From positions 30,367,067 to 30,431,066 of the forward strand of contig OX359245.1 of the NCBI GenBank assembly GCA_947179485.1: DNA of 64,000 nucleotides, given 5' to 3'. This DNA comes from Allacma fusca. Lineage: Eukaryota > Arthropoda > Collembola > Symphypleona > Sminthuridae. Both the position numbers and the translations under genes were made by a program. The notes below the pieces were generated by a model that worked only from the letters and a program-made list of their open reading frames with translations, had not been told where the DNA came from and did no database searches. Position 1 is the stretch's first letter. Every line of letters begins with the position of its first letter. Positions 35,645 to 48,589 of the stretch are shown here, piece by piece.

Positions 35645-38600
35645 ATGTTACGCAATCCTTCATGGAACCAGCAGCGTTGGCGCTTCCTTGGATTGCTGTC
35701 ATTTGTAGGAATATTACTGATATTATACCAAACGTGGGAAATCCGTCCCTTTCTCACAGCCATTCAAATAAGTAATGTACATTTTAAAATTGGAAATCCT
35801 CCTTCTAATGACTTTATTACAAGAAGGCAAGAGCTTGAATTGCCAGCCAAATATCAGATATTCACTCCGGGAGTCCGGGATGTAAAATTTCTGAAACGGA
35901 AATTTTTTTCCCGGGATTTAAACGCGAATCCTTCCGAGACCCAAATTGCTCAAAGGCTGGGAAAATTGCAACTTTAAATGATGAAACTGGGGTAAGCTGA
36001 GATACATCTACAAAATACAAACTTATGTGTATATCCATGTACTATGTACACAAGTAATCCATAGATTCTGCGAGTGAAAAAAAATGTTTGAAAGTATTGA
36101 TTTTGCTTGTGTGAAAACCACGTCTGTATAAAGACTCCTATCAGTTGGAATTTTGGTTTAGAATTTGACATCAAATTTTTTTATAAATTTAAGAAGCCAT
36201 AACACAAGCTTTTTTATTTCCTGCTTAATTAATGCAGTCCCTAGGAATCAACATGTGGGGGTCAATACAAAAAAAAGCTAATAAACCTATTAATTGGACA
36301 CTATTTCAAAATATAAGCATGGATTTTACAGAAATTTGGATTATCTTAAATCACGCAGCCATTTGTTACTGTTGAGAAGTGAAATGGCATAGTTTTGCTA
36401 CTGTGTAGCAGTAGTAATTGTTACTAGTTACTGCTATTATTTTTAATTGAAGAAAGTGAAATTATTTTATTTAGCTATTTTTGTCATTTCTAAGTTATTT
36501 GACAATAGCAAAAGTATTGAATATTACTTTCATAGTAATAATTGTAAGGCAAGTATTATGAAATGTAGCATAGCAAGCGTATGTAAGTATTAGTACATTG
36601 ATCTGGTTAAGATGCAATGATGACTAGCGCTTGTAACAGAATGCATTAAGACACGGAACTGTTAACATCTCAATAAATACTCTTGTTAATCTTTAGAATA
36701 GTAATTCTTGTATTCGGGCAAGTCAATTACTTAATTACACGTGTAATCTGCAACTTTCATAGTAAATCAAACTACATCGGGATTTTACTATTTATCAGTC
36801 ACACACACCTCAACAGTTACTAATTCAAACAATGAATTTTAAAGTATGATCAAAATTCTTGATTAACTGAGACAAAATCGACTACAAAATTGACATTAAT
36901 GGCAAATGCCAGCCGGCTCATTTGAACGATTTTACTTTCAAATATTTTATTTGTAATCCCGAATTTTATCGACAATCAGCAACACCATTAAAAAGCCTCA
37001 ATCTGCAATAAATTCTTCATCTATAGGTTTCCTGACTGAATTTTATCTCATCAATTTATTGCGTAAATATAAATTGAATGTACTGTAGATTCTAACTCTG
37101 GAAAAACAATTTCGTGATCGGTCATATGGGGATTGTTCAGTAAGTGAGATCTTGAGATCCGAAGAAAATGCCGACATCTTCAAGTAAGCGCAATTGAGTA
37201 GATCGGTTTGTGCTGCCATCTCTGGCTTATTGATTTTGAAAGAACCTGAAATTCGACGCACGTTTCAGGTTGTCCAAGCTGAAAATGGTTGAAGATACTT
37301 TAAACGTGAGTGAGCAGGAACTTGTGGTGACTCGATGTGGGCAGCATCAGAATCTCGAAGCGAACTTCCCGCTGAAGCCAGAAGTACAAAGGAAAATTAG
37401 CTACTGGCAGAGTCAAGGAAAAAAACCAATCAGTGTTCTTCTAATCGGAATTGAATCATCCTCTCGAGTTCATTTCCATCGCTCACTTCCAAAAACAATG
37501 AGACTAATAGAAGACATGGGGTTCTTCGACTTTAAAGGTCAGCATTCCCTCAACCCTTATACAGGTAACAATTTCAGGGGGTTTCTAATGGGCCGCGGAT
37601 ACAGTCATTCATATGATAAGTCTGCCCTGATTTGGAATTCTTTTGGGGAAAACAACTTTGTCACAATGTACATCGAAGACGGTTCAGGGACTTTCAATTG
37701 GGGGAATCAAACAGGGTTCCGAAAAAGGCCCACAGATTACTACACTCATCCATAATTTAGAGCTTCGAGGAAGTTGAGGAAAGAGTTCCCCCTGAAAGAT
37801 GTCAGTGACTTCTGCATCAGTCATCTGAATCCTCAAACATTTATTTTTAAATACATCGAGAGATTTTTTAAAAAATTCCACAAAACCCCTTTCTTCGCCT
37901 TCAGTTGGAATAATGACGCCACTCATGAGGATTTCAGGGCCTTAGCAGGATTAGATGAAGATTTCGAAGCGTTATTAAAAACTCTGAAGAAGTTTCCTGA
38001 AGCATTGGAACGGACCTTGGTTGCAATTATTAGTGATCATGGAACTCGCTTCGGGGATGTAACGAGGATCAATCATCCGGCGATATTTTTGGAGAGATCC
38101 TTACCAGCTTTATTTCTTCGGATTCCGAAATTGTTAGAGACTAAATTTTCCGATGCAAAAGCTCCAGACGATGGGAATATTTCAAATGAAACATTGAGAC
38201 ACAATATAGAACGAAATACTCAGCGTTTGACCACACCATGCGATGTTAATCACACTTTCAAGCACTTACTTGTACTAAATGGGCTCCAATTCTATGGCGA
38301 TGTCACCGATGCAAGAAACAAATCTCAGCCGGAACTCATTTCATCATCAAATTTTCAAGCGATCCTGAAGAAAAAATCCAGTTTATTCGAGGCAATTAAT
38401 GACGCAAGAACATGTAAAGACGTGCATATGGAGCATGCTAACTGCGTCTGTGGGACAACAGCCGAGGTACAAGCTTGGGAGAATCCATTCCTTCGTAATA
38501 AATTAATTGGGTTTGCACTTGAGGAACTTAATAGCCTGATCCAGTACTCGAAGTACAGGTACATTTGTAAGAAATATACGCCTACGATGATGCCATTTGT

Positions 38601-38829
38601 TTCAGCCTCCGGAGCGAAAATTAGCGCTAATTTCACAGAAGCAAGTCTTCGATTCATTACTAGCCCTGATGCTGCTGTTTTCGACGTTACTCTAAGGGTT
38701 ACTCATAAAATAACGAAACTGGATAAGCTTGAAAGGATATCGAACTTTGTTCAAGTTACAAAGTACGGGAATGTCAGCTGGTGCATTGATGTTCAAAATG
38801 CTCAGGATAAAATGTTCAAGGATATTTGA
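35645..38829 (+). pseudogene. DUF229-family (alkaline phosphatase/sulfatase-like) gene with two in-frame TAA codons
   Basis: Two exons, 35645-35991 and 37269-38829, fit in phase. The N-terminus has one membrane segment (FLGLLSFVGILLILYQTW), as in type II membrane or secreted members. Exon 2 has the family signature LLIGIESSSRVHFHRSLPKT with a nucleophile-like Ser, PTDYY, FAFSWNND, and the metal-site-like ISDHGTRFGDV, then a Cys-containing tail. DUF229 proteins are common in nematodes and arthropods; their substrate is unknown to me. The odd part is two TAA codons in an otherwise continuous frame: 35975-35977, just before the splice donor, and 37753-37755, immediately after PTDYYTHP. No base gain or loss is needed to keep the frame. 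It could be a young pseudogene, a gene with stop readthrough, or (for the first TAA) a wrong donor choice. Confidence 0.7.
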
Positions 38830-40769
38830 ACTTGCTTGAGAGCACAAAAGTATTAAAGACCTGTCGGTCCGAATACAGCTGGATTTATTTTTTCATATGT
38901 TGACACTAAATGTCCATTAAGATTTTTGAGTTGTTTTGTAATGCAAAAATGAAAATTACAAAACACCTCATTTATAGAATTTTGTGCTCAACAAGCATTT
39001 ATTATTTGCCCCCAACAGCAAAGCTAAGATATAAGGTTAGGGAAGTTCATCTTCACGAGCAAAGATGCGGACAAGGCGAGTTTCTATGAACTTGCCATTT
39101 TTATGGACGTTGTGTCGTTCGTAAAAGTATTTCGAAACAAAAGGTTTGGATTAAATTTCATGGGGATTCTTTCCAGCCCAATACCATCTTCCTAAGACAA
39201 AAATTGATGTGTGAGGAACTGTAAATTTGGGGAAAGGTGTATGAATTGTTTTAAAGAGTATAAACATTTTAATTGTTTCTTTTTTCTATCTAGTCCCACA
39301 TTCTCAATTAATTTCCGACTCCGCTTCATTTTGCGGAACAAAATCGTATGCATCAATTTCACATGAAACTTTACAAAACGTTTTAGGCAATTAGTTTGAT
39401 ATAATTAATATCTATGGGATTGCAGGAAAAACATGGCGACTACAAATGTTGAAATAATACTATACAATTTTTTTTATACTTAATTCAGTAGTTAGATATC
39501 AGGTTAATTTCTTTCAACTGTTGTTACTGGAAATCAGTGCTTGCACTAAGATGATTTGATGATAAAGCCATTATATACATTACATTACTTGTTGGCATTC
39601 AAATCAAAAACATAGTTCCGACAAAATACTATTTCTGTGGTATTAGTGTATTTAAGGTCGAAAAGTTCAAATTGAATTTAACTATTTATTAGGATAAAGT
39701 AACATGTTTAATAGCCTGATAAAGTTAAAAAAGATTCGATTCAAACAATATGTACTTCAAATAACGTTGTTTGTTATGGTTGAAGATTCGTTGTTGCTCG
39801 AGTTGTTTTTTTTAAAATAAGACTAACGACGGGAAACTAATCCGTGCCGGTATACATTTTTCAGGTAGGGGAAGGGGATGTTAAGCTGTCCTGAATATTG
39901 ACTGTTTTTCATCTACAAAACGAAGGGTTTGGTAGTTATAGAAATCCTCCTAATAATTTTCCCCACACTTAAGTACAATAGGACTTGGACCCGGGAACGA
40001 GCTTGGGCCATTGAATGAAACCCAATTCAAAGGAGTGTCCATCCGAATTCATAAAATACTTGCTCATTGGCTTGAAAATTTCCTTTTACTGTTCATATTT
40101 ATTCTGTGCCTTGTTATATTTGTAAGTCAAGATTCCAGAATCTTGTAATTTCTTCGGTTCGACTATCTCTCTTAAGTTTTAAGGGTAAATTAAACAAAAC
40201 AAATAGAATTTAAAAAACTGAAACAAATGAATTTATTACACCAATTAATTGTAAGTTCACTTGTGCCATTGTATTTCCAATTACTATCTATCACTAATAG
40301 TAATTATAAATAACAATACCAGATGACATTCTGTCAGACATTCAAACTTTTGATCGAAAGCTAGAACCTAGCTTGTAATTCCTAATTAAACTATGATATT
40401 GAAACTACAATGCACTACTCCAGGAAAAACTTGATTGAAAAATAGCTTAAAAGTTCGGATTTTTATACAATTCTAATTTCATATAATTCAACCGAATTTG
40501 AAATTGATAGCATTTCAACGTGCAAATTATGATTCTCTGGGAAAACCTTCAATAGTATTGACAGATTTGAATTTGAGAAGACGATACGCAGCTACTCAAC
40601 CTTACTTTACTTTCTAACTGGTCCAAACTCAACACAGAACCAGCCTATCTTTAACCATGCTTGACGCTTGACTACAGACAAAAACTTATGGATACATAAA
40701 CTTAAAGCAGTTCAGGCAATAATACCATTGAAAACTATTACTAATAAATTTCAAGAGTACAAATAATGT
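38830..40769. other. Intergenic between two convergent genes
   Basis: The DUF229 gene ends at 38829 on the plus strand and the ZMYND11-like gene ends at 40770 on the minus strand. Apart from 3' untranslated sequence I see no gene, repeat or RNA here. Confidence 0.4.
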
Positions 40770-43700
40770 TTACAAAAACGATTCATGCTCATTAACTATG
40801 TGGATCTTCACAGTTTCATCACTGCTGAACTCGCAACAGCAGGCTAAGCAAAGAAAGGAAACCTTTCCTTCGTCGTAGAATGGTCCTCCTAAAAAAATGA
40901 TAATGCCAAAAATATTCTAGGAGGTCACATTTTAAATTGATAGTAAAAACTACTTACCAAACAATTTTTTAATTTTCTCTTCAAGTTCCCCATCAGAATT
41001 GACCTGGCTCTCGTCATTTTCAGACTTTCTTTCTACGCGAGGTGATTTAAACGCTTGTATTGTGCCCTCGGTTGCTAACCTCCGTTTGTGTCTTGTGAGC
41101 TTGGAATACACATTTACATTTTCATTTGACATAGTTAGCTCCAGACTCTCATCAATTAAATTGACACATGGGTTGATGTCATCTGGACAATTGCTCATCC
41201 TTGTAAACTTTCGTACACTTCCAACAGATGAAATTCTTTGGAGTGCTTTGGGTCCATTCGAATGAATTTCGGCATGGTCAAAATGTTGGTTTGTGTTAGT
41301 TTCCATTTCCCCTGAAACGGATACCGTAGGTACAAAGAGACGGACGTCGTTTGAAACTTTTTCAGTTATCATTACTGCCTTAGAATTTCTGGTTTTACTA
41401 TGAACAGCAAACAATTCAAGAAGTCAAATAAGATTGTCATAAATACTTAAAATACAAGCCCTGCATCTGTAATATTAATAGTTTATTCTAGTACCCAGAA
41501 ATTTACTCCAAAATTATAATAATTGTTTTTATTATTTGTACCTGTAGTACAAAATCAAACGATTTTCAGTTAATCCACAGGGAATAGACAAGTGTGAAAA
41601 AATTAGATAATGAAATTGAACGAGTGTTGGTGTGTGCATAGTGTACTATGGTTAGAGTATGTTTGCGTTGGAATTTTGAAAGTATGTTGAACGGGGTATG
41701 TAAGGCGCGTGAAAAACCGATTTTTCGTTTGATCAGCTGTAACTTCGGAACGGAGTGTCATTTCCGCGCGTTTCGGCTGGAATGATTACAATAAAGTTTT
41801 CTCGCGCATGTTTTCACCGTTTGTGAAATTTCTAAAAAATGGCTTCAAAATTTCAAAAAATGCCTCCAAAACTGCTAGAAATGAGATCGATCTTTCGACA
41901 TGTCATCATTTTTCGAAATTTTGAAGCCATTTTTTAGAAATTTTATAAACGGTGAAAGCATGCGTGAAAAAACTTTATTGCAATCATTTCAGTCGAAACA
42001 CGGGGAAAATTTTGACACTCCGTTCCGAAGTTACAGCTGATCAACCGAAAAATCGGTTTTTCACCCGCCTTACATACCCCGTTCAACATACTTTCAAAAT
42101 ACCAAAGCAAGCATACTCTAACCATAGTACACTATTCACACACCAACACTGGTTCAATTTCATTATCTAATTTTTTCACAATAGTCTATTCCATGTGGAT
42201 TAACTGTTTGAGCATTGCAAAAGATTATTGATACGATATTACTAATTGTAAGCTAGTAATTGCTTTTACAGAAACGCGAGTACTAACATTTGAACGAAAA
42301 GGTTTTGTGGCAGTTACTTTTAATTCTTTTACTGAAAATAAATACAATCCCTTGAGCAGTATATACTTCACAAAGAAGTAAAATACATCACACCACTTTC
42401 CTGAAACAGATTTTATATGCAGACTTTCTTCTTTACTTAATAACAATGTAATGCTACTCTGATATAATGTTGTAGATACGTCTAACAATTCTCATTGAAT
42501 ACCTGACTACTAACAACACGGATTTAACTACAAGCAATTTGCGAAAATATTATTAAAAGTCTCATTAACAAACTAATTCAGCTGTCAGTTTTTTCGGATG
42601 TATTCAAAACGATATAATTAATATATCTGAAAATTTAATGTGAAAACTTCTACCGAGACATATTTGACTGCACGATGGAAACTCGAGCTGCTGCATTGAT
42701 TTTCTGACAGTTCAATTTATCATGATAACGCCCCAACAATTTCTTCACTGGCTTTCGGGAACGAGAGTCGAACTCTTCAATTAATTCATCACAATGAAGG
42801 CTACTCTCTTTTTCCCACGAATTTTCTTCTCTGTTAACATCCAAAAACTATTCATGTAGTTTTAAATTTACAAACAAATTAGCATGTGTACACTACAAAA
42901 TAAGTAATAATCAAGTGAATTGAAATTATTATGATTTTGATTTAAAACGATAATAAATTCAACAACTTCGAAACTATCTGATTTTATCATGAGCAGGACC
43001 CAGCAAAATTGTTACGGCCCTATAAAAATACTTACGAAGTAAATCCTTTCCAAGAAATAAGATAATACTTGACGTTTTTCTCGACTTTACAATCCAGAAC
43101 TTGTTCCACTTCCCAATATTCTTCGTTAGAATTACTGCTCTTGAATGGGTTACTCTTCACATTCACAGCAATTTTGTTTTTAGCACTTTTAGGTTTTTTG
43201 GTAGCTTTATTTGTATTTTTGCAAGATTTATCCTGAGACTCAAGGAAAGCTTGGACAAGATTTGGGCAATTAAGGTTGTCCGCCGGTTCCCATGTATTCT
43301 GACTTCTGCAAACGAGAATATACACCCCGAAGTCAAAATAAAACACGAATCGGTTTTATGAAAAGAACTTATTTTTTAAGGAATTATTAAAAACCCCTTT
43401 TTTATACTGAGACTCCTGCATTAAACACAACGAAATACGTTTAATAATAAGTTATGATTTTAACAAATAACAAGAATTCGGTATAGGCATTACATGACAT
43501 TTGTTTTTAAAAGAGAAACAAATAAGTGTAATACAGTACTCACTCTGGGTACCCCTTCCATGAAATCCAATAATACCGAAGTCCATTAACACATTTCGTG
43601 GCTAGAATTTGTTCTACTTCCCACTCATCCTCCGCGGAAGAAGAATGAGCATCCATTTGCTGCTTTATTATGGGAACCTTTCTTGGAAGTTTCTTCCTCA

Positions 43701-46683
43701 CATTTTTCAAAGGTTTTGGTCTTCTATTCGTATTAGATTCACAAATATTAATTTTCACGGAATCCCCGAGCTCATAAATCGATTGATTTGATGAGACATT
43801 CAGAAACTGGTGGAGTTCTTGAAGAGCCTCCCGAAATCCGGGCTCTGATGAGGACTGAGATGCCATCTCATCTACCGTGTCTTCTTCCACAACCCAAACT
43901 CGAGGATGGTTTCCTCCGAAGAGAATCACATCGAATCGGTTTCCATCTTTTCGCATAACCTTTGCTGGCCAAAACAGCCCAGTTTCTGTCCTCATCCAGA
44001 TGACCTTATGAGAATTTGTACAAGGAATAGTGAATGAAAGGCTGCTTCGCTTACTCAATGACCGCTCATAACAGTCGCAGCAAATCCTCACTTCCTAAAC
44101 AACAAAGAAATTACGACGGAAATCAGTGAAACTGAATTAATATTGTGCTAATTATTAATCGCATGTTTCTAACTAACTAAATAAGTTTATATTATATATA
44201 CCTCAATGGCGTGAAGTAGAGTGTTTCGTAAAACCGCGAAAGCCCCTGAAGCCATTTTGTTTTCCAGCAACCCGTTTGAACCGAAGTAAATAACTAAATT
44301 GTGCAGCACGGTTTCACAGTCCAAGTTAAAATGTTCCAATGTGCGGTAGCTAGGAATGATATTTTGACATAGAAAAATAACTTAATTAGAAAAATATTGA
44401 CCACCTAAAAATATATATACATACCACTAATGGCTGCAATTACATTAAGTATACCAGCAAAACTAAAGCAAAACATTTATCAATAATCCTTACTACTCAT
44501 TTAAAGTCTTTGTGCGAATTTCTTCTAAATCAATAGGTTTCCAAACGATCCAGTCATGTCTCCAGTTGTTAATGACTTTTCGACCGGCGGCCACCGTCCA
44601 TATATCCCTGTGGCTGCAATTGAGAACGGAGAAGTTCTTGTCCCGAACTCTCTCAACGGTCAAATTTGCCAGAGCATTTAGCTTAGCCACGGACATCTTA
44701 TCAGGTCTTTTCGATTCGTAAACAGCCTATGAAAAACCACAAAACCCTCATTTATGAAATTACAACAAAATAATCGCCGCCATTAGGAAATGTTTACAAT
44801 AAATGAAATATTTATATTTACAACACATGCTGGACATTCCCTCTTCGACCAAGATTTTATTGCAGAGTAAGTGTCAGCGCACCTCGGATGATACACCCTG
44901 TGGCAACAGGAGCAACCCTGAAGAGGTTTTTTCCCGAGATGGCAATGGAAGCAGTACCATTCGTGCCTGGGTTTCTCCACAGGACCTGAAAATAAAAAAT
45001 CATTGAAAATCAAAATAGTTCTGCAGAATTAAACTAAAAATTAGTCAATTCAAACGTCACATATGAAAAGTTAAAAAAATACCAATTGTAAATTGTAACG
45101 TTATTACATCATAGAGCTTTAATAAAAACAATTTCAATACTCCAGCAAAACTAATAACAAAATCGAAGAAATACCAGTAGTACATTACAATTTCCTGTCA
45201 ATCGCTAAAGCAACGCTTTTAACCATACAAAAACAATTACCTGCTCCGCACAAGATACCGATTCTGCTCCCTCTCAGTCTCATTAACAATCTCATACTAA
45301 TCAAGCGCATCAACTATATTTTTATAAACAATATTTATTCACCTTCATACTCGGGAAGCCTCAAGTTCATCATATCACCTTCTTCATCCCGCTCCAAACC
45401 GACGAGATGGTCTGCAACAGCAAAGAATAGCTCCGATTCTGCAACACCTGCCATATTGTCATCAATTATAATTAAATATCCACAATAAAACCTGCCTGAT
45501 TGTATAAAATAAAAAAACAACTGCTTTCCCGAAGAATCTCATTTAATATTTAAAAAATTACCGCTTCCCTAAAATGGTAATTAATCTAGTATTGAATTCT
45601 ATTTACATTCCTTGACTCATTAATTCCGCATCAGTACTTTTGCTCAAAAAGATAATTTCGCAGAATTTACATTAAACATTTAAAGAGCATTTTAAGTACA
45701 AATGCGACACTTTCAAGTCCCGCTGGTTTTCTAACACGCTTCACTAATAAATTATTAAAACAGAAAGAATCACTGATTCGTTAATATGAACTACAAATTC
45801 TACCCAAGATTCAAAATATTTTTGGCTTCAAAAACACTACTTTTGCCACTATCTAAAATTAGTGCCAAAGCCTTTTGAGCTGACCATGCCTAGTCAAAAG
45901 AGCAACAATTTTTCGAAATTTAAAATGGCTCCCAAAATCGATACTTTTCAAATTTCGAATTCTGCTCAACACGACTTCACAAAATGTGCATTAATTTGAA
46001 ACTTCCTAAACGATCTTATCCTTAGTCCTAAGGGCGGGGGAGGGTCTGAGATGAATATTTGATGGAGACAGAATACGCAAATTTGATTATTTTGACTAAG
46101 ATATTGCAATTTTGGCCAAGAGGATCGCAACTCTCTTTAATATTTCTGGACTTAGATCCAGTTTTTCTGCCAATGCATCAAATTATATATTCGCAGGCAA
46201 AATAAACACCTACAGGATATTTCATATCTTATTTCTTCCCCCCCCCCAATCCGTTCATATAAGGGGCGACGTTAAAAATCATGTCATTTCCCCATTAACA
46301 CGCAAATTCTTTTGTCAGAATTTTAAAAAAATTTTGTCACGCAAACTTTGCGAATTGGCTTAAAGAGCAACGTTAAATTAATTCCTTGGCTTCAATCTTC
46401 CCTCAAATCTTCAGGTCCTCAAGTTAATTGATAATGTATTCCTAATAATTGAGAAAGAGATATTGGCCGGAAACAAAAATTGCAATGAACAGAAATAATG
46501 ATACACTTGTGCTACATAATTTCTCTAACCTCTTCCAATATTGTGTTTTGTCTCGAGTTCATTGAGTACATCGGCCGGACATGGGACCTTATTCCCTCCA
46601 TTGTTGACGATCGACTCAATGGAGTCCCAGATCTTGTGCAGGACGTCCGTCGAACAACATCTTGGCTCATTGATGACAATCAT
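40770..46683 (-). CDS. ZMYND11/BS69-like chromatin reader with two chromodomains and a C2H2 finger
   Basis: Ten exons: 46683-46530, 45447-45343, 44985-44822, 44726-44494, 44349-44202, 44094-43544, 43305-43036, 42830-42654, 41397-40958, 40888-40770. All nine junctions are GT-AG and in phase, giving 786 residues. Domains: SAMD1-like winged helix (12-80); PHD finger (WYCFHCHL...CPAC, 90-138); bromodomain-like helices (150-268); a Cys pair CCDC; PWWP (VIWMRTETGLFWPAKV..., 298-345); chromodomain 1 (WEVEQ...YYWISWKGY...TWEP, 424-476); chromodomain 2 (513-565); a 150-residue linker; a C2H2 finger C-X2-C-X12-H-X4-H (about 760-781). The first four match vertebrate ZMYND11, which reads H3.3K36me3 and restrains Pol II elongation. 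The MYND finger of that family is missing. In the zinc bridge before PWWP one Cys of the second pair is lost. Nuclear. Confidence 0.88.
41567..42206. mobile_element. Foldback (long inverted repeat) element in an intron
   Basis: CAGTTAATCCACA...at 41567 is mirrored by ...TGTGGATTAACTG ending 42206. The arms are about 300 bp each and nearly identical, meeting around 41890. There is no frame for a transposase. A matching 8-bp duplication is not seen; TTAA sits just inside both ends, so a TTAA- or TA-targeting element is possible but unproven. It lies in intron 8 of the ZMYND11-like gene. As RNA it would form a very long hairpin. Confidence 0.85.
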
Positions 46684-48589
46684 CTCTCCACTTCAAGACT
46701 CCTGGGAATCAATATAAAAAATCATGAAACAATATTTATCTACAAACGCAAGTAATTATACTAATATCCAAAATAATTATGTAAATTGGAATACATTCTT
46801 TAAATATGAAATTATATATTTTACGCAATTAAGTCCACGTATAGTTACTGAATATTATACAAATAATTTCTTACTTTATTTTGGAACCCGTAATTAATAA
46901 ACAGCTATTTCCCCGAACAGAACCCACCGAATTTGATTATTCCCCACTTCCGAACACTCACCCCAAAACAGAACCGCTTGAAATAAGGACACCAGAATAG
47001 TGAAACAGTGAAGTAAATACGACGCCTGCCGGAATTTTAAATCCTGCGGGATCGAAAAACATGCCAAAAACTCCGCACGTGCTAATCAAGTCAGTAAGGG
47101 GCGAAGCTCCAGTGTGTCTGGTAACATCACGGACCTTAACATCAACGTAATAAATAATTATTATTCCAGTCACCAATTTTGTAGTAAATTAAGTCACTTC
47201 CGCAATTTAACAAATTTGCCCCACCCCCTAACTCAAAAATTCAGCATTCAGGAAAGTGGAGCGCAAAGTCCGGATTTGTTTGTAAACCAATAAATTTTGA
47301 AATTCAATTTTTACCCCACTTTCAAAATTAAAAAAACGACAAGGCTCAAAAAATTTGCAGTTATTTAGTAGAACAATCTACATATCGTAAACTTCAGTTC
47401 TACTTTCAGGCCTCGGTTACTCATATAATTATAGTCAAACTTCACCTTACAGGTAAGTCTCGTTTAACTTTAAATTATTTAGTAGAACAATACCTCGGAT
47501 GAGGTCAATTTCCGATAAAATCTGGTTCTTACAATTAGTTTAGGGTAAAAAGTTATAATTAACACGTACAGAAATACGACTATACTCATTATCATTATAT
47601 TATTAATATTATTGCATCACAGCAATATTCAATATTTGCAACAGCACCCCGATTTTTTGTCTCGCATTTCTCACAGAATTTTTAAGAAATTATAATTTGT
47701 TTTCTCGGGAACCACTGAAATGATCTCAGCCCAGAATAAACTCATCCGAGTTGATATTATGAGGAACAGCTCTGTCAGTTTCGAATGGATTTTGCCGCCA
47801 AGATTAGAATATTGTCGTGATCCGAGATTTATAAAGGGCTGCGCTGCCCTAAAAAGCGTAAATCAAATATTTATTTAAAATAATCTATTCACCATTGAGA
47901 CATCCAGCAACTAATGAAGCTAACTATTGGAAAATGTATGAATTTAAATACTTTAGAGGATAGGTGCCTCCCAGTTTTTGTACTTATTTTGTGCATCTGC
48001 ACATACATGTGTATCCGACCTCAATTAATTTTGTCGAACTTTTGACCTAACTACCTCTAAAACAGTTCTTAAATTCTATATAAATACTTGTTAATAATTA
48101 TTGCAAATATTTGAATTATCTGAGGTATTATTGGGCCTGAAGTGATACTTTGCCCCTTATTGAATTGACACCTGGGGCTACTTGCGACTGCTCCTGCAAA
48201 AAGAAGTTTTTTCAGATGTTAATGTTGTGCGTATTGAAACTGTGATTACGAATATATTATTGCCAGTTGTAATTACTTGTACGATTTAATAGTCCTAAAT
48301 GCTAACATCTAATTTAAAAAATCCTGGTTACTTTACATTTAAATAGGATCAAGTTCTTGTAATTAGGTCAGTGGTTCTGGTTGCAATAATTATGTAAGTT
48401 TTTTGCATATCGATTTAAAATTTTTTTGTGGGCCAAAGAAATTCAAAATTAAGTGTATTTAGATTCATTAACAATATTAGGGCTCTAATATTTATTTTAT
48501 TTATTTTAACCAGATGGTCCTAATTTTTTGGAATTTCGGAATATTGTGTAATTATTTCTAACTATATGACGTGCATTTCCGTGTGAAGA
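46684..48589. promoter_or_regulatory. Shared intergenic region of a head-to-head gene pair
   Basis: The ZMYND11-like start (46683, minus) and the RPB2-like start (48590, plus) face away from this 1.9 kb stretch, so it must hold the promoters of both unless there are distant untranslated exons. A direct repeat (TTATTTAGTAGAACAAT) occurs at about 47362 and 47477. No TATA box or gene can be placed with confidence. Confidence 0.45.

Noticed and set aside
41567-42206. piggyBac assignment of the foldback element from TTAA near both ends
   Set aside because: The inverted repeat continues beyond TTAA on both sides, so TTAA is part of the arm and not a flanking duplication on present evidence.
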